57,201 nucleotides of DNA from Roseococcus sp. SDR (GCF_019083995.1 NZ_JAHRCU010000025.1:1-57201), one strand, 5' to 3'; positions 11,046-20,234 are shown, numbered from the stretch's first letter. Notes: generated by a model not told the origin, from the letters alone. Numbers and translations: made by a program.

Positions 11046-11074
11046 GCACTACCACAGGCTTTTCCGCACCGCAA
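11046..11074 (-). promoter_or_regulatory. Candidate atp operon promoter
   Basis: On the minus strand TTGCGG (11074-11069) and TAGTGC (11051-11046) are separated by 17 nt. Transcription would start about 55 nt before the atpH GTG. Confidence 0.45.
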
Positions 11075-11110
11075 CCAAGCGGGACGCGGATTCAGGCGTG
11101 TCGCGCGGCG

Positions 11111-12541
11111 TTATTTTCGCGGTGTTTCGTCGCGCCGCAGCAGGCCGCGCACCAGGCCCCAGCCGCCGCGCAGCGCCTGCCCCGCTTCCGCGGCCAGGCC
11201 GGGCGAGGCTGCCTCCTCCAGCAGGCGTTCATGGCGCGAGAGGCGGCCCGCATCCTGCGCCGCGACCAGCGCCGCCCAGAGTCGCTCCAGGCCCGTCGCG
11301 GGCAGGGCGAGGGGGATGATGCCCGCTTCCGGCACGGCCAGGGTCTCGGCCAGGGCCTCCGCCGTCGCGCGTGGGGCAAGATCGGTCCGCGTCATCGCGA
11401 CCAGGAGCGGCGGCGGGCGCAGGCGGGTCTTCTGACCGGCCCAGGCGGCCAGCGCCGCCAGCGCCGCCTGGTCCGGCGCGCGGTCGGGCGCATCGGCGGC
11501 GGCGACATAGAGGATGACATCCGCCCGCACCGCCTCGCGCAGGAAGGCCGCGGGCGTGGTGAGCGAGGGCATGTCGGCGATGTTCAGCGGCGGGCGGCCG
11601 GGCGACTCGACCAGATGTTCCAGCACGCGCTTGCCGGGGCGGGCGCGGGGCGTGCCGGCCAGGGCGTTGAGCAGCGCGGACTTGCCCGCGCCGGCCTGGC
11701 CGGCGAGCAGGACGCGCAGCGGGGCCTCGGGCTCGGCCGTCTCGGCATCGGCGCGGGCCAGGGCGGCGAGTTCGCTGGAGGACAGGCGGAGTCGCCCCGA
11801 ATAGAGATCGATCGCGGCGCGGCCGGTCTCCTGGATGAGCTGGGTGGTGGCGCGGCGGCGCATGTTCTCGCTGAGGAAGCTGCCGGTGGTGCCGGCGGCG
11901 TAGCGCGCGGCCTCCTGCGCCGCGGCCTGCAGCGGATTGATCATGCGGCCGACGCGGTAGAGCGTCTCGCCGATATTATAGGCGGCCCTGGCGCCGGCGC
12001 CGTAGCGGTCCACCATGCGCTGCGCCCAGAGGGCATCGCTGATGCGAATCCGGGTCGCACCCGGCCATTGCATCACCCAGCGGCGCAGGCGGCGGGCCAC
12101 CTGCTCGGTCAGCAGCAGGGCCTCGGGCAGGGTGACGCGGGCCATGGGGTCGGCCTGGCCCGGGTGGAAATGATTGGCGACGAGTTCCACCACCTCCCAG
12201 GCGAGGGCTTCCGCGCGGGCGCGGTCATCGAGGTCGAGCGGCTCGGTGCGCTGGGCGAGGGCCTGGACCTTGGCCCAGGCCTCGCTTTCCTCGGTGTTCC
12301 AGGCATCGGTGGGGAAGGCGTCCTCGGCCTTCATTTCCGCCATGCGGCGCTCGGCGCGGCGGCGCACCAGGATGCGCAGCGGCACGCCGAGGATGCTGAG
12401 CGCCGCCGCCGCCAGCGCCCAGTCAATGACCCGGCCATTCTGCCAGAGCCAGAGCGAGCCCAGGCCGAAGAGCGAGAGCCAGGGCAACGCCAGCAGGGTT
12501 GCCAGCGTCACCTCCAGCCAATAGCGCCTCAGCCAGGCCAT
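11111..12541 (-). CDS. Membrane-anchored P-loop GTPase of unknown role
   Basis: A 476-aa protein. Two hydrophobic segments near residues 9-35 and 38-58 should anchor it, followed by a long helical region. The G domain is C-terminal: the P-loop GQAGAGKSAL near residue 280, the DMPS switch-type segment (ADMPSLT), and MTRTDL near residue 384 in place of NKxD, then a short hydrophilic tail. This layout fits the TRAFAC/Era-like membrane GTPases (YcjX or DUF697-like neighbours), but I cannot assign a named family. It lies 7 bp downstream of the CoA-transferase B gene, so it may be cotranscribed. The reason for that link is unknown. Confidence 0.65.
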   Translation of the reverse strand: MAWLRRYWLEVTLATLLALPWLSLFGLGSLWLWQNGRVIDWALAAAALSILGVPLRILVRRRAERRMAEMKAEDAFPTDAWNTEESEAWAKVQALAQRTEPLDLDDRARAEALAWEVVELVANHFHPGQADPMARVTLPEALLLTEQVARRLRRWVMQWPGATRIRISDALWAQRMVDRYGAGARAAYNIGETLYRVGRMINPLQAAAQEAARYAAGTTGSFLSENMRRRATTQLIQETGRAAIDLYSGRLRLSSSELAALARADAETAEPEAPLRVLLAGQAGAGKSALLNALAGTPRARPGKRVLEHLVESPGRPPLNIADMPSLTTPAAFLREAVRADVILYVAAADAPDRAPDQAALAALAAWAGQKTRLRPPPLLVAMTRTDLAPRATAEALAETLAVPEAGIIPLALPATGLERLWAALVAAQDAGRLSRHERLLEEAASPGLAAEAGQALRGGWGLVRGLLRRDETPRK

Positions 12542-12548
12542 GCGTGTG

Positions 12549-13184
12549 TCAGGCGTGGAAATCCGCCTCGGTCTTGGCGCGGAGTTCGTCCAGCGTCACC
12601 TCGGGGGCGAGCTCGACCAGGCGCATGCCGGCATCGCCGCGGCGATCAATGGAGAAGACCGCGAGCTCGGTCACCACCATGTCCACCACGCGCTGGCCGG
12701 TGAGCGGCAGCTGGCAGGACTTGAGCAGCTTGGGCTTGCCGCCGGCCGTGTGCTCCATCAGCACGATGACGCGCTTCACGCCGGCGACGAGGTCCATGGC
12801 GCCGCCCATGCCCTTCACCATCTTCCCCGGGATCATCCAGTTCGCGAGGTCGCCATTCTGGGCCACCTGGAGCGCGCCGAGGATCGAGAGATCAATGTGG
12901 CCGCCGCGGATCATCGCGAAGCTGTCGGCGCTGCTGAAGATGCTGGTGGTGGGCAGCATGGAGACGGTCTGCTTGCCGGCATTGATGATGTCGGCGTCTT
13001 CCGTCCCTTCCTCGGGGAAGGGGCCGATGCCGAGCATGCCGTTCTCGCTTTGCAGCTGCACGGAGATGCCGGGCGGGATGTGGTTGGCGACCAGCGTCGG
13101 GATGCCGATGCCGAGATTGACGTAGAAGCCATCCTGCAATTCGCGGGCCGCGCGGGCGGCCATCTGGTCACGGGTCCAGGGCAT
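12549..13184 (-). CDS. scoB: 3-oxoacid CoA-transferase subunit B
   Basis: Beta subunit of a class I CoA-transferase moving CoA from succinyl-CoA to acetoacetate or a related 3-oxoacid. It is 211 aa. The catalytic glutamate is E47 in the [10 protein letters not shown] motif, and [10 protein letters not shown] is typical of subunit B. The ATG is at 13184. It lies downstream of subunit A, but the pair is split by about 180 bp holding repeat copy C, unusual for these normally adjacent genes. AtoA or PcaJ are alternative names for the same fold; substrate cannot be read from sequence. Confidence 0.9.
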   Translation of the reverse strand: MPWTRDQMAARAARELQDGFYVNLGIGIPTLVANHIPPGISVQLQSENGMLGIGPFPEEGTEDADIINAGKQTVSMLPTTSIFSSADSFAMIRGGHIDLSILGALQVAQNGDLANWMIPGKMVKGMGGAMDLVAGVKRVIVLMEHTAGGKPKLLKSCQLPLTGQRVVDMVVTELAVFSIDRRGDAGMRLVELAPEVTLDELRAKTEADFHA

Positions 13185-13250
13185 GGGAGGGGTCCTCAGG
13201 GAGAGAGATGGGGAAGGGCGCCAGGGCAGGCCAAGGCGCCGAACAGGAAG

Positions 13251-13355
13251 GATGCGGCCGCAGAGCGGCCGCCGCGCCCAGACCGCGCGCGGGGCTGGCG
13301 CGCCAGTCGCGGCGCGAAGCCAAGCCGGCGGAGCCGGCGCCCGGCGCTTGAGGGC
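13251..13355 (-). repeat. 3'-UTR structured repeat, copy C (between scoA and scoB)
   Basis: On the plus strand it starts GATGCGGCCGC-AGA-GCGGCCGC, passes a GGCGCGCC region, then the anchor GCGAAGCCAAGC, the stem GCCGGC-GGA-GCCGGC and the end anchor CCCGGCGCTTGAGGGC. It lies about 10 bp from the scoA stop. Confidence 0.83.
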
Positions 13356-13365
13356 ATCAACAACA

Positions 13366-14073
13366 TCAAGCGGCTTTGGGCCGGACGGTCCGGTTCTCGA
13401 TCAGCTTCTCATAGCCGCTGGGCAGCTGGATGATCCGCTTCACGAAGACGCCGGGGGTGATGATGTGGTCGGGGTCAATCTCGCCCGGCTGCACCAGGTG
13501 CTCGACCTGCGCGACCGTCACCTTGGCCGCGGTCGCCATCATCGGGTTGAAGTTCCGCGCGGTGCGGCGGTAGACGAGATTGCCCTCGGTATCGCCCTTC
13601 CAGGCGTGAACCAGCGCGAGGTCGGCGAAGATGCCTCGCTCCATCAGATAGGTCTCGCCGTCAAACACCTGGGTGGGCTTGCCCTCGGCGACGGCGGTGC
13701 CGACGCCGGTCTTGGTGAAGAAGGCGGGGATGCCCGCGCCGCCGGCGCGGATGCGCTCTGCCAGCGTGCCCTGGGGGTTGAACTCGATCTCGAGCTCGCC
13801 GGCGAGGAACTGGCGGGCGAATTCCGCATTCTCGCCCACATAGCTCGCGATCATCTTCTTGATCTGGCGGGTGCGGAGCAGCTTGCCGAGGCCGACATCG
13901 TCAATGCCGCAATTGTTGGAGACGACGGTGAGGTCCTTCACGCCGGATTCCTTCACGGCGTCGATCAGCATCGCGGGGATGCCGCAGAGTCCGAAACCGC
14001 CGGAATGGATCACCATCCCGTCGCGCAGCAGCCCGGCCAGGGCGGCCGTGGCGTCGGCGTAAACCTTTCGCAT
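13366..14073 (-). CDS. scoA: 3-oxoacid CoA-transferase subunit A
   Basis: Alpha subunit partner of the downstream B subunit; 235 aa. It has the CoA-binding loop [17 protein letters not shown] and the family segment [19 protein letters not shown] choose the ATG at 14073 ([16 protein letters not shown]), preceded by GATGAGGAAG as ribosome site. An upstream in-frame extension would run across the tRNA gene and is not credible. Together with subunit B it would activate ketone-body or beta-ketoadipate intermediates. Confidence 0.92.
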   Translation of the reverse strand: MRKVYADATAALAGLLRDGMVIHSGGFGLCGIPAMLIDAVKESGVKDLTVVSNNCGIDDVGLGKLLRTRQIKKMIASYVGENAEFARQFLAGELEIEFNPQGTLAERIRAGGAGIPAFFTKTGVGTAVAEGKPTQVFDGETYLMERGIFADLALVHAWKGDTEGNLVYRRTARNFNPMMATAAKVTVAQVEHLVQPGEIDPDHIITPGVFVKRIIQLPSGYEKLIENRTVRPKAA

Positions 14074-14170
14074 CGTCACTTCCTCATCATGGGGTGGCGG
14101 GAAAGTAGCTTCGCCGCGAGGTGTGCGAAAGGGCACAGGGGAGGCATGCGAAAAAGCGCTGGGGGGTGGG

Positions 14171-14199
14171 TTGCGGGGCGCGCGCGGGGTGGTTATACG
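14171..14199 (+). promoter_or_regulatory. Candidate tRNA-Ala promoter
   Basis: TTGCGG (14171-14176) and TATACG (14194-14199) are 17 nt apart, with the mature tRNA beginning 41 nt further on. Orientation and spacing fit. Confidence 0.5.
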
Positions 14200-14240
14200 G
14201 CCGCACTCCCGACGGGGTGACTTCCGCAAGGAAGCCTTGG

Positions 14241-14316
14241 GGGGCCATAGCTCAGTTGGTAGAGCGCTTGAATGGCATTCAAGAGGTCGGCGGTTCGATT
14301 CCGCCTGGCTCCACCA
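14241..14316 (+). tRNA. tRNA-Ala (anticodon GGC)
   Basis: A full 76-nt cloverleaf with CCA encoded. The acceptor GGGGCCA pairs with TGGCTCC and includes the G3:U70 wobble pair that marks alanine tRNAs. The anticodon stem CTTGA/TCAAG encloses ATGGCAT, with GGC at 14274-14276, reading GCC/GCU codons. The T arm is GGCGG-TTCGATT-CCGCC. Confidence 0.98.
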
Positions 14317-14390
14317 CCCACCCCCGCTTTCCGAATATCGCTGATCTCCGGAACGAGCCGCACCGCAAGCGCGCCGGTTGCCGCAGGGGT

Positions 14391-14420
14391 TCGGGGAGCC
14401 CGTGGCTCCCCGATTTCCTT
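14391..14420 (+). terminator. Intrinsic terminator after tRNA-Ala
   Basis: A perfect 10-bp stem TCGGGGAGCC-CGT-GGCTCCCCGA (14391-14413) is followed by TTTCCTT. It overlaps the -35 of the next gene by two bases. Confidence 0.7.
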
Positions 14421-14446
14421 GACTTTTGCGGTTGATTAGGCATAGT
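14419..14446 (+). promoter_or_regulatory. Candidate promoter of the DUF4096-type gene
   Basis: TTGACT (14419-14424), a 16-nt spacer, and CATAGT (14441-14446). The ATG is at 14455, so transcription starting 6-8 nt after the -10 would make an almost or fully leaderless mRNA. Confidence 0.5.
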
Positions 14447-14454
14447 TTCCTGGG

Positions 14455-15045
14455 ATGCAACAGCGCGTCCCCTTCTCCGCCCTCTCAGACCGACAATGGG
14501 ACGCCCTGCGCCCCTATGTCCTGGCGCAGAAGGCCAGCCCCGCAGGCCGCAAGATGGTGGATCTGCGCGAGCGCATGAACGCCATCCTCTTCCTGCTCTC
14601 CACCGACAGCCCGTGGCGGGAATTGCCCGAACGCTATGGCCCGCCCGGCACCGTCTCGCGGCATTTCCGCAGGCTATGCCATGGCGGGTTCTGGGAGCAT
14701 CTGCTGGAGGCGCTGCATGACCTGGGTCCCCGCCACCCGTTGCAGCAGCTCCGCCGGCTGATCTTCCGGGGCGCGCGACGGGCGGCGAAGCTCGTCGGAT
14801 TGCGCATCATTGTGCTGGCGAGACGGTTGCAGCTTCTCGAAGCCCTGCCTGGGCCGCCCTGGCTGCTGCCCGATCCGGATTTGTCCAAAACCCTGGTCGA
14901 GCTGTTCCAACGCAAGTTCGAAGATCCGGAGCCCCGCCGCTTCCGCCGCTGGTGGCGCAAGATGGGCCGCACCTATATCCGCCTCTTCAGCGCCGCGACC
15001 GGGCGGCGCCATATCCCGCGCTGCGTCAGGCTCGCCATGCCGTGA
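14455..15045 (+). CDS. Chimeric protein: IS5-type DUF4096 N-terminus with unrelated basic tail
   Basis: A 196-aa protein. Residues about 9-90 ([59 protein letters not shown]) match the DUF4096 N-terminal domain of IS5-family transposases. The DDE catalytic domain is absent. Instead there is an Arg-rich tail with hydrophobic stretches ([19 protein letters not shown], and [20 protein letters not shown]). It could be a domesticated DNA-binding protein or a decayed insertion sequence whose frame ran into other DNA. An intact frame, its own promoter and no visible inverted repeats favour the first. No ribosome site is evident, fitting a leaderless mRNA. A GGCGGC/GCCGCC hairpin follows the stop. 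Confidence 0.6.
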   Translation: MQQRVPFSALSDRQWDALRPYVLAQKASPAGRKMVDLRERMNAILFLLSTDSPWRELPERYGPPGTVSRHFRRLCHGGFWEHLLEALHDLGPRHPLQQLRRLIFRGARRAAKLVGLRIIVLARRLQLLEALPGPPWLLPDPDLSKTLVELFQRKFEDPEPRRFRRWWRKMGRTYIRLFSAATGRRHIPRCVRLAMP

Positions 15046-15086
15046 GGCGGCTGGACAAGCCGCCCGCCCCGCATGACAAACGCCGG

Positions 15087-17291
15087 ATGACAACCGACCG
15101 CGTCCCCCCTCTCGCGCCCGAGCGCGCCGCCCAGCTCGCCGGCGAATTCGGCCTGAAGCCGGATGAATACCAGCGCGCGCTGGCCATTCTCGGCCGCACG
15201 CCGACGCTGACCGAGCTTGGCATCTTCTCGGTCATGTGGAGCGAGCATTGCTCTTACAAGTCGAGCCGCGTCTGGCTGCGGGAGCTGCCGACCAAGGCGC
15301 CCTGGGTGCTGGTGGGGCCGGGCGAGAATGCGGGGGTGATCGCGATCGGCGAGGGGTTGGCCGCCGTCTTCAAGATGGAAAGCCACAACCATCCGAGCTT
15401 CATCGAGCCCTATAATGGCGCGGCCACGGGGGTGGGCGGCATCCTGCGCGATGTCTTCACCATGGGGGCGCGGCCGATCGCGAACCTCAACGCGCTGCGC
15501 TTCGGCGATCCCGCCCTGCCGCGCACGCGGCGCATCCTGGATGGCGTGGTGCGCGGCATTGGCGGCTATGGCAATTGCGTGGGCGTGCCGACGGTGGGCG
15601 GCGAGGTGAATTTCCACCCGGCCTATAATGGCAACCCGCTGGTGAACGCCATGACGGTCGGCATCCTGAAGGAGGACCGGATCTTCACGGCGGCGGCGAC
15701 CGGCGTGGGCAATCCGGTGGTCTATGTCGGCTCCAAGACGGGGCGGGACGGCATTCATGGCGCCACCATGTCCTCCACCGAATTCAGCGCGGATTCGGAG
15801 GAGAAGCGGCCCACGGTGCAGATCGGCGACCCGTTTGCGGAGAAGCTGCTGATCGAGGCCTGCCTGGAGCTGATGGCGACGGATGCGATCGTCGCGATCC
15901 AGGACATGGGGGCCGCGGGGCTGACCAGCTCGGGCGTCGAGATGGCCGGCAAGGGCGGCATGGGCATCGAGATGGACATGGGCGCCGTGCCGCAGCGCGA
16001 GACCGGCATGACCGCCTATGAGATGATGCTGAGCGAAAGCCAGGAGCGCATGCTCATGGTGCTCAAGCCCGGGCGCGAGGCGCAGGCCGAGGCCATCTTC
16101 CGCAAGTGGGAACTGGATTTCGCCGTCGTCGGCAAGCTGACCGATACTGGGCGCATCGTCATCACGCATCACGGCAAGATCGAGGCCGATATCCCGCTGG
16201 CGCCGCTCGAATCCGAAGCACCGCTCTATCGCCGCCCGACCGCCGAGACCCCCAAGCTGCCGGTGCTGAAGGCGAGCGAGATCGCGGACCCGATCGGCCC
16301 CATCGCCGCGCTGGAGAAGCTGGTGGCGAGCCCCGACCTCTGCTCGCGCCGCTGGATCTGGGACCAGTATGACGCCCAGGTGGGCGGGCAGACGGCCAAG
16401 CGGCCTGGCCAGGCCGATGCCGCCGTGGTGCGCATCGAGGATCATGTCCGCGCGCTCGCGATGACCACGGATTGCACGCCGCGCTATTGCCAGGCGGACC
16501 CGCATGCGGGCGGCATGCAGGCTGTGGCGGAGGCCTGGCGGAACATCACGGCGGTCGGCGCCTTGCCGCGCGCCATCACCGACAACATGAATTTCGGCAA
16601 TCCGGAGAAGCCCGAGATCATGGGGCAATTCGCCTCGGCCGTGCGCGGCATGGCAGCGGCCTGCAATGCGCTCGACTTCCCGGTGATCAGCGGCAATGTC
16701 TCGCTCTACAACGAGACGGAGGGCCGCGCGATCCTGCCGACGCCGGCCATCGGCGGCGTGGGCGTGCTGGAGGATGTGGCGCAGGCGGTGGGCCTCGGCA
16801 TGCCGCAGGGCGCCAGCATCATCCTGGTGGGCGAGACGGAAGGCTGGCTCGGGCAATCCCTCTGGCTGCGTGAGATCGCGGGCCGGGAGGAGGGCGCGCC
16901 GCCGCCGGTGGATTTGGCGGCCGAGCGCCGCAATGGCGATTTCGTGCGCGGGCAGATCCTCTCGGGCGCGGTGCGTGCCTGCCATGACTGCGCGGATGGC
17001 GGGCTGCTGGTGACCGTGGCCGAGATGTGCATGGCCTCGGGCGTGGGGGCCACGCTGGAGGGTGCGGGCGATCACGGTTTCTGGTTCGGCGAGGACCAGT
17101 CGCGCTACGTCGTCGCCGTCACCGATGCGGCCGGCTTCCTCGCCGCCGCCAAGGCCGCCGGGGTGCCGGCGCGCAAGCTCGGAGAATCGGGCGGAGGGGA
17201 CTTGGTTCTCAGCGGAAAGGGGACCATATCGGTCTCCAATCTGGTGGCGGCGCATGAGGCGACGCTGCCGCGCTTGATGGAGGGGGTCTGA
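15087..17291 (+). CDS. purL: Phosphoribosylformylglycinamidine synthase II (small PurL)
   Basis: ATP-dependent amidation of FGAR to FGAM in purine synthesis. At 734 aa it is the small form, which needs PurQ and PurS as partners; neither is in the window. Motifs include SEHCSYKSS near the start, [49 protein letters not shown] and [20 protein letters not shown] start at the ATG at 15087 ([18 protein letters not shown]). bolA follows after 5 bp and grxD next, probably in one transcript. Confidence 0.97.
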   Translation: MTTDRVPPLAPERAAQLAGEFGLKPDEYQRALAILGRTPTLTELGIFSVMWSEHCSYKSSRVWLRELPTKAPWVLVGPGENAGVIAIGEGLAAVFKMESHNHPSFIEPYNGAATGVGGILRDVFTMGARPIANLNALRFGDPALPRTRRILDGVVRGIGGYGNCVGVPTVGGEVNFHPAYNGNPLVNAMTVGILKEDRIFTAAATGVGNPVVYVGSKTGRDGIHGATMSSTEFSADSEEKRPTVQIGDPFAEKLLIEACLELMATDAIVAIQDMGAAGLTSSGVEMAGKGGMGIEMDMGAVPQRETGMTAYEMMLSESQERMLMVLKPGREAQAEAIFRKWELDFAVVGKLTDTGRIVITHHGKIEADIPLAPLESEAPLYRRPTAETPKLPVLKASEIADPIGPIAALEKLVASPDLCSRRWIWDQYDAQVGGQTAKRPGQADAAVVRIEDHVRALAMTTDCTPRYCQADPHAGGMQAVAEAWRNITAVGALPRAITDNMNFGNPEKPEIMGQFASAVRGMAAACNALDFPVISGNVSLYNETEGRAILPTPAIGGVGVLEDVAQAVGLGMPQGASIILVGETEGWLGQSLWLREIAGREEGAPPPVDLAAERRNGDFVRGQILSGAVRACHDCADGGLLVTVAEMCMASGVGATLEGAGDHGFWFGEDQSRYVVAVTDAAGFLAAAKAAGVPARKLGESGGGDLVLSGKGTISVSNLVAAHEATLPRLMEGV

Positions 17292-17296
17292 ACACC

Positions 17297-17530
17297 ATGC
17301 CGATGCAACCGGCCGAAATCGAGGCGCTGATCAAATCGGCCCTGCCCGATGCCCAGGTGACGATCGAGGATCTGGCCGGCGATGGCGACCACTATGCCGC
17401 CAAGGTGATTTCGGAGAGCTTCCGCGGCGTCTCCCGCGTCAAGCAGCACCAGATCGTCTATGCCGCGCTGCAAGGCCGCATGGGCGGCGTGCTGCATGCC
17501 CTCGCGCTGCAGACCAGCGCGCCCGATTGA
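17297..17530 (+). CDS. bolA: BolA family protein
   Basis: A 77-aa BolA-like protein with the family segment [30 protein letters not shown], including the conserved His used as an iron-sulfur ligand in BolA-Grx heterodimers. It lies 5 bp after purL and 26 bp before the CGFS glutaredoxin. BolA and monothiol glutaredoxins form [2Fe-2S] complexes, so the adjacency supports a shared role in iron-sulfur delivery or iron sensing. At this short length it is nearer IbaG/YrbA than full BolA. Confidence 0.92.
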   Translation: MPMQPAEIEALIKSALPDAQVTIEDLAGDGDHYAAKVISESFRGVSRVKQHQIVYAALQGRMGGVLHALALQTSAPD

Positions 17531-17556
17531 ATGAACCGCGAAAAGGAACTTCCAGG

Positions 17557-17895
17557 ATGAGCGACGACGTCACCGCCCGCATCGAGGCGGACATCAAGGG
17601 CAACCCCGTGGTGCTCTACATGAAGGGCACGCCGGTCTTCCCGCAATGCGGCTTCTCGGCCCGGGTCGTGCAGATCCTCAGCCATGTGGGCGTGCCCTTC
17701 AAGGGCGTGAACGTGCTGGAGGACATGGAGATCCGCGAGGGGATCAAGGCCTACACCAACTGGCCGACCATCCCGCAGCTCTATGTGCAGGGCGAGTTCG
17801 TGGGCGGCTGCGACATCGTGATGGAGATGTTCCAGTCGGGCGAGCTGCAGGCGATGCTGAAGGAAAAGGGCATCGCGACCAAGGCTGAGGCTTAA
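17557..17895 (+). CDS. grxD: Monothiol glutaredoxin, Grx4/GrxD family
   Basis: A 112-aa CGFS glutaredoxin. It shows [13 protein letters not shown], the active site QCGFS with C31, the glutathione-binding segment [20 protein letters not shown], and no second active-site cysteine. Such proteins bind and pass on [2Fe-2S] clusters with BolA partners. I use the ATG at 17557 ([15 protein letters not shown]), behind TCCAGG; a TTG at 17527 would add ten residues with no family support. A structured repeat (copy E) begins 5 bp after the stop. Confidence 0.95.
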   Translation: MSDDVTARIEADIKGNPVVLYMKGTPVFPQCGFSARVVQILSHVGVPFKGVNVLEDMEIREGIKAYTNWPTIPQLYVQGEFVGGCDIVMEMFQSGELQAMLKEKGIATKAEA

Positions 17896-17900
17896 TCTAC

Positions 17901-17987
17901 GCCCTCAGGCGCGTCACGCCGGAGGCGTGCCTTCGGCACGACGCGGCGGCTCCGCCGCCTGGGCTTCGGATCGCTGAAGCGATCCGG
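17901..17987 (+). repeat. 3'-UTR structured repeat, copy E (downstream of grxD)
   Basis: This copy is read in the sense of grxD and is the most diverged. It starts with the anchor GCCCTCAGGCGC, then CGTGCC-TTC-GGCACG, GGCGGC-TCC-GCCGCC, GGGCTTCGG and the hairpin GGATCGCT-GA-AGCGATCC. Order and sense match copies A-D when those are read on the minus strand. The region up to 18042 holds nothing else I recognise. Confidence 0.65.
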
Positions 17988-18042
17988 CTCGGCTATTCGC
18001 CTCGCATTCGTCGTAGGTGCGCCCGCTCCATGAGGGGGGCGC

Positions 18043-18966
18043 TCACATCTTGCTGATCTGCGGGGCGGCGAGCGCGCCGCGCAGCAGGACGATCTCATCC
18101 AGCGGGTCGGTGAAGGCGATGCCCTCCTGCTCGGAGACCGTGCGCGCGCGCAGGTAGCGGTGCACGCCGCGCGCCTGGCCCAGCTCCATCTCCGGGAAGG
18201 GGCCGGGCGGGGCGCCTTCCACCAGCGCGATCGTCACCAGGATCACGCCGCGCGCGGAACGGTCGAGCATGTCGGCCGTGTCGGCGAAGGTGGCGACGCT
18301 GTTCGCATTCTCCTCCACCACCTGCAGCAGCAGCTTGCCGTGCAGGCCGCGCAGCGCCTCGCGGAAGCGCAGCGTCGCGCGCTCCAGGCTCGCATAGCCC
18401 GTGGGCTCCGAGGGGTCGAAATGGTGGAAGATCGTCTCGCCGTAGAGGTCGGAGAGGCGCATGTGGCGGCAGAGATGGCCGTCGCTCTCGGGCGGGCGGT
18501 CCTCCAGCGGGATGGGCTCGTATTCCGAGGCCATGAGCAGCCCGGCGCAGTCATCCACGATGGAGTCGCGCACCGCCTCGGCCGGGATGGTCATCCAGTC
18601 GAAGGGGCCGGCCCAGCGGCGCAGCCCGGCGCGCTTGAGCATGCCGGCGACGCGCGGCACGCAGCCAGCGCCGATGCAGGCGAGCGGCGAGGGGCGGGAG
18701 GCGAGGCCGGGGGCGATGATCGCCTCCATGCCGCGGCCCCCCAGCGTCGTCATCAGCCGGTTCTGCGCCTCGGGACTCGTGTAGATGATGCGGATGAAGT
18801 CGGTGACGACCTCGTCCAGGGATTCCGTGGCGCCGCGGCGCAGCAATTCCTCGGTGAAGGCGGCGAGCCAGGTGGCGTCCACCGAGCGCCCCAGGAAGCT
18901 GATATGGGTCGCCCGGACGAGCGCCTCGAGGACATCGCGTTGCGGGATCTGCTGCGGGATGGGCAT
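18043..18966 (-). CDS. DUF1796 family protein (putative papain-like cysteine peptidase)
   Basis: A 307-aa cytoplasmic protein. Residues about 95-150 carry the DUF1796 hallmark: CIGAGCVPRVAGMLKRAGL with C102, then GPFDWMTIP (121-128) and a later FHHF with candidate His 181/182. The N-terminal 10-75 (FLGRSVDATWLAAFTEELLRRG, IIYTSPEAQNR) resembles DUF4214-type repeats found in glycan-related proteins. The peptidase label comes from the family name; activity is unproven. I use the ATG at 18966 (MPIPQQIPQRD). It lies 32 bp downstream of the acetyltransferase gene, which suggests surface-glycan or export work. Confidence 0.65.
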   Translation of the reverse strand: MPIPQQIPQRDVLEALVRATHISFLGRSVDATWLAAFTEELLRRGATESLDEVVTDFIRIIYTSPEAQNRLMTTLGGRGMEAIIAPGLASRPSPLACIGAGCVPRVAGMLKRAGLRRWAGPFDWMTIPAEAVRDSIVDDCAGLLMASEYEPIPLEDRPPESDGHLCRHMRLSDLYGETIFHHFDPSEPTGYASLERATLRFREALRGLHGKLLLQVVEENANSVATFADTADMLDRSARGVILVTIALVEGAPPGPFPEMELGQARGVHRYLRARTVSEQEGIAFTDPLDEIVLLRGALAAPQISKM

Positions 18967-18998
18967 GGACTGCGTGTGCCGCCGAAGCGGGGGGCGCG

Positions 18999-19550
18999 TC
19001 AACCGCTCCGGGAGCGTGCGGGGTTGCCCATGACGATGGCGCCGGCGGGGATGTCGCGCGTGACGACGCTGCCCGCACCCACCACCGCGCCCTCGCCGAT
19101 GGTCACACCTGGCAGCAGGATGGCGCCGCCGCCGATCCAGGCATCGGCGCCGATGCGCACCGGCCGGCCGAACTCCAGCCCGGCGCGGCGCGTGGCGGCA
19201 TCGCGCGGATGGTCGGCGGCGTAGATCTGCACGGCGGGGCCGATCTGCGCGCGATCGCCGATCGTGACCTCCACCACGTCGAGGATCACCACGTTGAAGT
19301 TGAGGAAGGCGCCGGCGCCGAGGCGGATGTTGAAGCCGTAGTCGCAATGGAAGGGCGGGCGGATGACGGCGCCGGGGCCGACATGCGCGAGGCGCTCGGC
19401 CAGCAGGGCGTGGCGCGCTTCGGCGGTGAGCGTGTGGGAGGCGTTGTAGCGGCCGAGCCAGGCGAGGGTCGCGGCCTGTTCGGCCTGCAACTCCGGGTCA
19501 TCGGGCCGGTAGTTCTGGCCCGCGAGCATGCGCTGCTTCTCGGTGGCCAT
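18999..19550 (-). CDS. Sugar O-acetyltransferase (maltose acetyltransferase/NodL type)
   Basis: Acetyl-CoA-dependent hexapeptide-repeat acyltransferase, 183 aa. The N-terminal Mac domain (EKQRMLAGQNYRPDDPELQAEQ) precedes a left-handed beta helix with repeats such as IGPAVQIYAADHPRD (catalytic His in ADHP), IGADAWIGGGAILLPGVTIGEGAVVGAGSVVTRD and the end VMGNPAR. I start at the ATG at 19550, the canonical Mac start. It lies 42 bp after rpsD on the same strand, upstream of the DUF1796 gene. The acceptor sugar is unknown. Confidence 0.9.
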   Translation of the reverse strand: MATEKQRMLAGQNYRPDDPELQAEQAATLAWLGRYNASHTLTAEARHALLAERLAHVGPGAVIRPPFHCDYGFNIRLGAGAFLNFNVVILDVVEVTIGDRAQIGPAVQIYAADHPRDAATRRAGLEFGRPVRIGADAWIGGGAILLPGVTIGEGAVVGAGSVVTRDIPAGAIVMGNPARSRSG

Positions 19551-19592
19551 GGTGGAGGGGGGCGGGCGCCGAAGCCCCCGCCCCGACACTCA

Positions 19593-20234
19593 TCAGCGCG
19601 AGTAGAACTCGACGACCAGGTTCGGTTCCATCTGGACCGGATACGGCACGTCGCTGAACTTCGGCGTGCGCAGGATGCGGCCGCGCATCGCGCGGTGATC
19701 CACCTCGATATATTCCGGCACGTCGCGGCCGGCTTCCTGGGCGGCGTCGAGCACCATGGTCAGCTGCTTCGACTTCTCCTTCACCTCGATGGTGTCGGTG
19801 TCGCGCACGCTGTAGCTCGGAATGTTCACGCGCTTGCCGTTCACGAGCACATGGCCGTGGTTCACGAACTGGCGGGCGGCGAAGGGGGTCACCGCGAACT
19901 TCATGCGGTAGATGATGGTGTCCAGCCGGCGCTCCAGCAGGTCGATCAGGTTCTCGGAGGTGTCGCCCTTCCGGCGCACGGCCTCGTCGTAATACTTGCG
20001 GAACTGCTTCTCGCCGATATTGGCGTAGTAGCCCTTCAGCTTCTGCTTCGCCATCAGCTGGATGCCGAAATCGGTCGGCTTGTTCTTGCGGCGCTGGCCG
20101 TGCTGGCCGGGGCCGTAGGTGCGCGCACCCTGCTCGCCCTTGCGGGCCTTGACGACCGGGCTCTTGGCGCGGCCCCAGAGGTTCTCGCCCAGGCGGCGGT
20201 TGATCTTGTACTTGCTGGCAAGGCGCTTGGTCAT
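19593..20234 (-). CDS. rpsD: 30S ribosomal protein S4
   Basis: Primary 16S-binding protein of the small subunit and often a translational autoregulator. The family start [21 protein letters not shown] is at the ATG at 20234 (213 aa). A second in-frame ATG at 20276 would add 14 basic residues not typical of S4. The S4 RNA-binding domain spans about 100-165 ([34 protein letters not shown]). A zinc-type CxxC N-terminus is absent, as in most proteobacterial S4. Confidence 0.97.
   Translation of the reverse strand: MTKRLASKYKINRRLGENLWGRAKSPVVKARKGEQGARTYGPGQHGQRRKNKPTDFGIQLMAKQKLKGYYANIGEKQFRKYYDEAVRRKGDTSENLIDLLERRLDTIIYRMKFAVTPFAARQFVNHGHVLVNGKRVNIPSYSVRDTDTIEVKEKSKQLTMVLDAAQEAGRDVPEYIEVDHRAMRGRILRTPKFSDVPYPVQMEPNLVVEFYSR

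Noticed and set aside
13366-14460. scoA frame extended upstream to 364 codons
   Set aside because: The extension crosses the tRNA-Ala gene on the other strand; the ATG at 14073 has a ribosome site and the family start.
14973-17255. 760-codon minus-strand open frame
   Set aside because: Antisense shadow of purL; composition is His/Arg/Ala-rich with no motif.
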